From Strongyloides papillosus (Eukaryota > Nematoda > Chromadorea > Rhabditida > Strongyloididae): 64,000 nucleotides of DNA. The notes beneath the pieces are model-generated. The model did not search any database. It was not told where the DNA came from and saw only the letters and a program-made list of their open reading frames with translations. The first letter of the stretch is position 1. Each line of letters opens with the position of its first letter. The position numbers were made by a program, and so were the translations under genes. Positions 61,138 to 64,000 of the stretch are shown here, in pieces. Location of the stretch: the NCBI GenBank assembly GCA_005656395.1, contig SRSI01000050.1, positions 2,852,001 through 2,916,000 of the forward strand, read 5' to 3'.

Positions 61138-64000
61138 ATGGAGGAATCGGATAACAAGAAACAAGGCGTCCATTTCAAGAAATCGTTAGAAGAAGTTATC
61201 AATAACGGCATTGGGAGGAAAAAAATTTTCGACATCCAACCAACACCCGTACGTTTTACTAGAAATATTTTAAAAATTGTAACTAACATAGTTCCTCTAA
61301 TAAATCAATCTAAGTATAGTAATAAAATGAAACAATTAACATATTATCGCTACTTTTTTATAAATATTTTTTATCAAAAAAGATGTCTTAGTTACTACTT
61401 CCTTTTTTTATAGCATTATTTTTAAGAATAATGAAAGTATCAATTATAGGTAACCTGTCAATCATCCAAAATAACATTTTTATAATTAAATTAAAATGAT
61501 AATCGAATATATATATGTATATATTTCCCATAAAAGCTAGTAATTAGAGAAAGTTTTTCTTTTATTCTAATATTTATTTCTTAAGGTGGTTTCTATTTAA
61601 ATGGTTTTGATATTTCTAATAAGAATTTTTGTTTATTTTAAGTGGTACATTTATACGCGAGATTCTAATATTTTTGTACTTATCTCACGCTACCCTTAAT
61701 TAAGATAATTTTTAAAATTTAGATTTTAGTTGTAGGAAGTTACTAATGATGTCATTATAGCTTATAATTTACAAGGTTATCTTATATATATTTATATTGA
61801 TAATGACGTGATTATATAGTATGTACTTATGTCTCTTTTCCTAATTAGTTAATAGCAAGTAATAAATTACCTTATTCATTGACAAAATCAAGGTATTACC
61901 AATAATTATTAATTTTTTAATTTATACTCTTTAAAATATAGATATCATAACAAAAATAATAAATAATCAATAAATAAATAACATTCTATAATCTAATTAA
62001 TTATAATATTTTGTAAATTTATTTTTTTAACACAATGATAGATAAAAGAATGGAAAGTAAATTGATGGTGAAACAATATAAAAGTGTGCATTGTAGTTAT
62101 TAACATATTACATTATTAAAAATGATATCATTAAAAATAACCTAACGAAATCTTGTTTTTTTATACCGATTTATGGTATACCAAAAATTGATTATTATAT
62201 TAATTTTAAATATAATTAGTTTCAGAAGTTTAAAAATTAATTACAATAATTTTATGTTTGTTTAATACATGATTTTGATTTTATAATTCTTGAATATTCA
62301 AAGAAATTATCAATCTTTTTAACCTTAAACTTGTTTTTATAACTTTTAATAATTGTATCAGAAAATATTAACACATTCATTATATTATATAAAGTCTCTT
62401 TATGACATTAATTATCTTTTTCAGGAAATAATGTCTAATAGTGACAATAGCTCTTCAGATGATGGTATTCAGATAAAACCTAAGATCGTAATAAGTACCG
62501 TACCCGACATCACCATCACCAATGAAGACGATAATAAGGAGGTAAAAAAAGATGATGGAGATAAGGATGGTGGTGGAGAATCAAAAAACAAACAAAACAT
62601 TGATGCTCTAACCGTTGATGACAAAACTACACCTGATATTAAAAGAAACTCTAGTATGCCAATTAACCTAGAAACTATAACACACCAGACTTCAATCAAA
62701 AAAAATCATATCGATAATGATACCACAGTCACAAAGGTAAATTTTTAATTTTTGAACTTTTAACGTTTTTAATCAGATTTTCTCTGTTTCCTCCGATAAC
62801 ATAGAAACCATAAACAAGGATGACACAATCGTAAACTGGCTAACAATTGAAAGACTCCCAAACATTGAACACTACCGACAAACTGTCCACAAAAACATCT
62901 GCCGGAGACCTTCAATGGGTGAGTTAATTAGAGGAAACGACAATCTAGCATTCAGACAAAGTTATACTGATCTAGAAAAACAATCAAGCGATACAAAAAT
63001 AACCGACAATGGCCATATAGTTGTTGAGAATGGTGGTGATAGATTTAAAAAAGAGAAAGTCAAATTAAACTTCTTCACTGGAGTATATATACCATCATAC
63101 ACAAACATTGTTGGAACTCTACTGTACCTTCGTATGGGTTTTGTAGCAGGACAAGCAGGAATCCTTGGAGGTGTTGGTATAGTAACGTTCTCATCCTTTG
63201 TTCTAGCCATAACAGCTCTATCACTTTCTGGCATCAGTTCAAACGGTAAACACCAAGCTGGTGGTTTGTACTACATCCTCTCTCGATCTCTTGGACCACA
63301 TTTTGGTGGTTCCATAGGTATTATTTTTTCACTGGCCAATGTAGCTATGGCTGGTTTGTATTTAGTTGGTATAGCTGAGTTGATATCTGACCTTCTTGTC
63401 GAAGCCGGGTATCCGTTGTTGACGAATAGTAAGATTAATGATATTAGAATATTTGGGACTACTTTGTTGTTTTTGTTGATGTTGATATCATATGCTGGAC
63501 CAGGTGTTAATAATACCTTAACAACAATCTTCCATTCTTCCTACTATTTATCATTCCTTGATTGGGTTATTGGAACTTTTTTCCCTGTTAATGATTATCA
63601 ATTCATGAGGGGGGTTACGGGGTATAGTTGGCAGACGGCGAAAGCTAATATGCTACCGGAGTTTAGGAATGATAATACTTTTATAACTGTTTTTGGTGTA
63701 TTTTTCCCGGGATTTACTGGTATGATGGCAGGGGTTATGTTTGCTGATAACTTACAAGACCCAGGGAGAGATGTTCCATTAGGTCTATTCACATCACTTG
63801 GAACAACTTTCATAATGTACATCATCGGTGTCATAGCATCCGGAGCAACAATGTTAAGAGACGCCTCTGGAACAGAATTCCCTCAAATGGATAATGAAAG
63901 TATGGCATGGATAACACCTGAATGTGCCTTTAACAGTACCTGTCGTTATGGTATAATGAATTTTTACCCTGTAGCCGAGTTAGAAGCAGCCTGGAGACCA
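61138..64000 (+). CDS. Cation-chloride cotransporter, SLC12 NKCC-like (5' part, runs off window)
   Basis: Membrane cotransporter moving Cl- with Na+ and/or K+. Exons: 61138-61248 (37 codons), 62425-62736 (104 codons), 62777 to beyond 64000 (408 codons visible), all phase 0; introns are 1176 and 40 nt. The first exon (MEESDNKKQGVHFKKSLEEV) joins in frame, but the ATG at 62431 is an alternative start. The cytosolic N-terminus of ~235 residues is acidic. The APC-fold core starts with FTGVYIPSYTNIVGTLLYLR, then GFVAGQAGILGG, ALSLSGISSNGKHQAGGLYY, SRSLGPHFGGSIG, and later DPGRDVPLG and MLRDASG. GQAG and SRSLGPxFGGSIG favour the NKCC/NCC branch over KCC. No RFxV SPAK-binding motif was seen in the visible part. 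Confidence 0.88.

Noticed and set aside
1..64000. CRISPR arrays, IS elements, phage or bacterial defence systems
   Set aside because: The window is spliced nematode DNA; no direct-repeat/spacer pattern, transposase or prokaryotic gene order was seen.

Overview
This is an eukaryotic window, almost certainly from a clade IV parasitic nematode of the Strongyloides/Parastrongyloides type. The reasons are a very AT-rich background, many tiny 36-57 nt introns with GTAAGT/GTATGT donors and TTTCAG/TTTTAG acceptors, one-to-one nematode orthologues (NCL-1, SET-2, Ssdp/SAM-10, UCR-1, TWK channel), a decayed SCP/TAPS (CAP) gene, and a tandem lineage-specific F-box cluster. The species call is inference; no rRNA or mitochondrial marker is present. 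Exon structures below were built by hand from splice signals and reading-frame continuity.

Layout. 1-8.1 kb is a tandem, rapidly evolving cluster on the minus strand. It holds three intact F-box-like paralogues, each with exons of exactly 261 + 693 nt (317 aa), and the flank of a fourth copy at the left edge. Between them lie decayed copies of a second gene, plus plus-strand gene remnants. 8.6-12.6 kb holds a small membrane-protein ORF, a TruA/PUSL1-type tRNA pseudouridine synthase, and a clear 7SL (SRP) RNA gene seen as a GC-rich island, followed by a CAP pseudogene. 14.3-28.9 kb is the gene-dense core: an unrecognised AT-hook/coiled-coil protein, a convergent coiled-coil protein, Ssdp/SSBP, the complex III core protein UCR-1, the COMPASS methyltransferase SET-2/SET1, and a secreted Cys-rich protein with a TSP1-like start. 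32.8-34.4 kb is a class B (secretin-type) GPCR.

36.1-40.0 kb is the TRIM-NHL regulator ncl-1 on the minus strand. It may extend to a tiny first exon at 48.5 kb, which would turn much of the following gene desert into its first intron. 54.2-64 kb holds a four-TM protein with a Cys/Arg-rich tail, a TMEM70-like mitochondrial protein, a two-pore-domain (TWK) K+ channel with an apparent frameshift before its second pore, and the 5' part of an NKCC-like SLC12 cotransporter that runs off the right edge.

The genes do not form an obvious pathway. Several neighbours are convergent with very short 3' spacers (90-380 bp), as expected in a compact nematode genome. The most unusual parts are the F-box tandem array with its co-duplicated decayed partner, the hidden SRP RNA, the possible long-range ncl-1 first exon, and two membrane-protein genes whose reading frames break by 1-2 nt.
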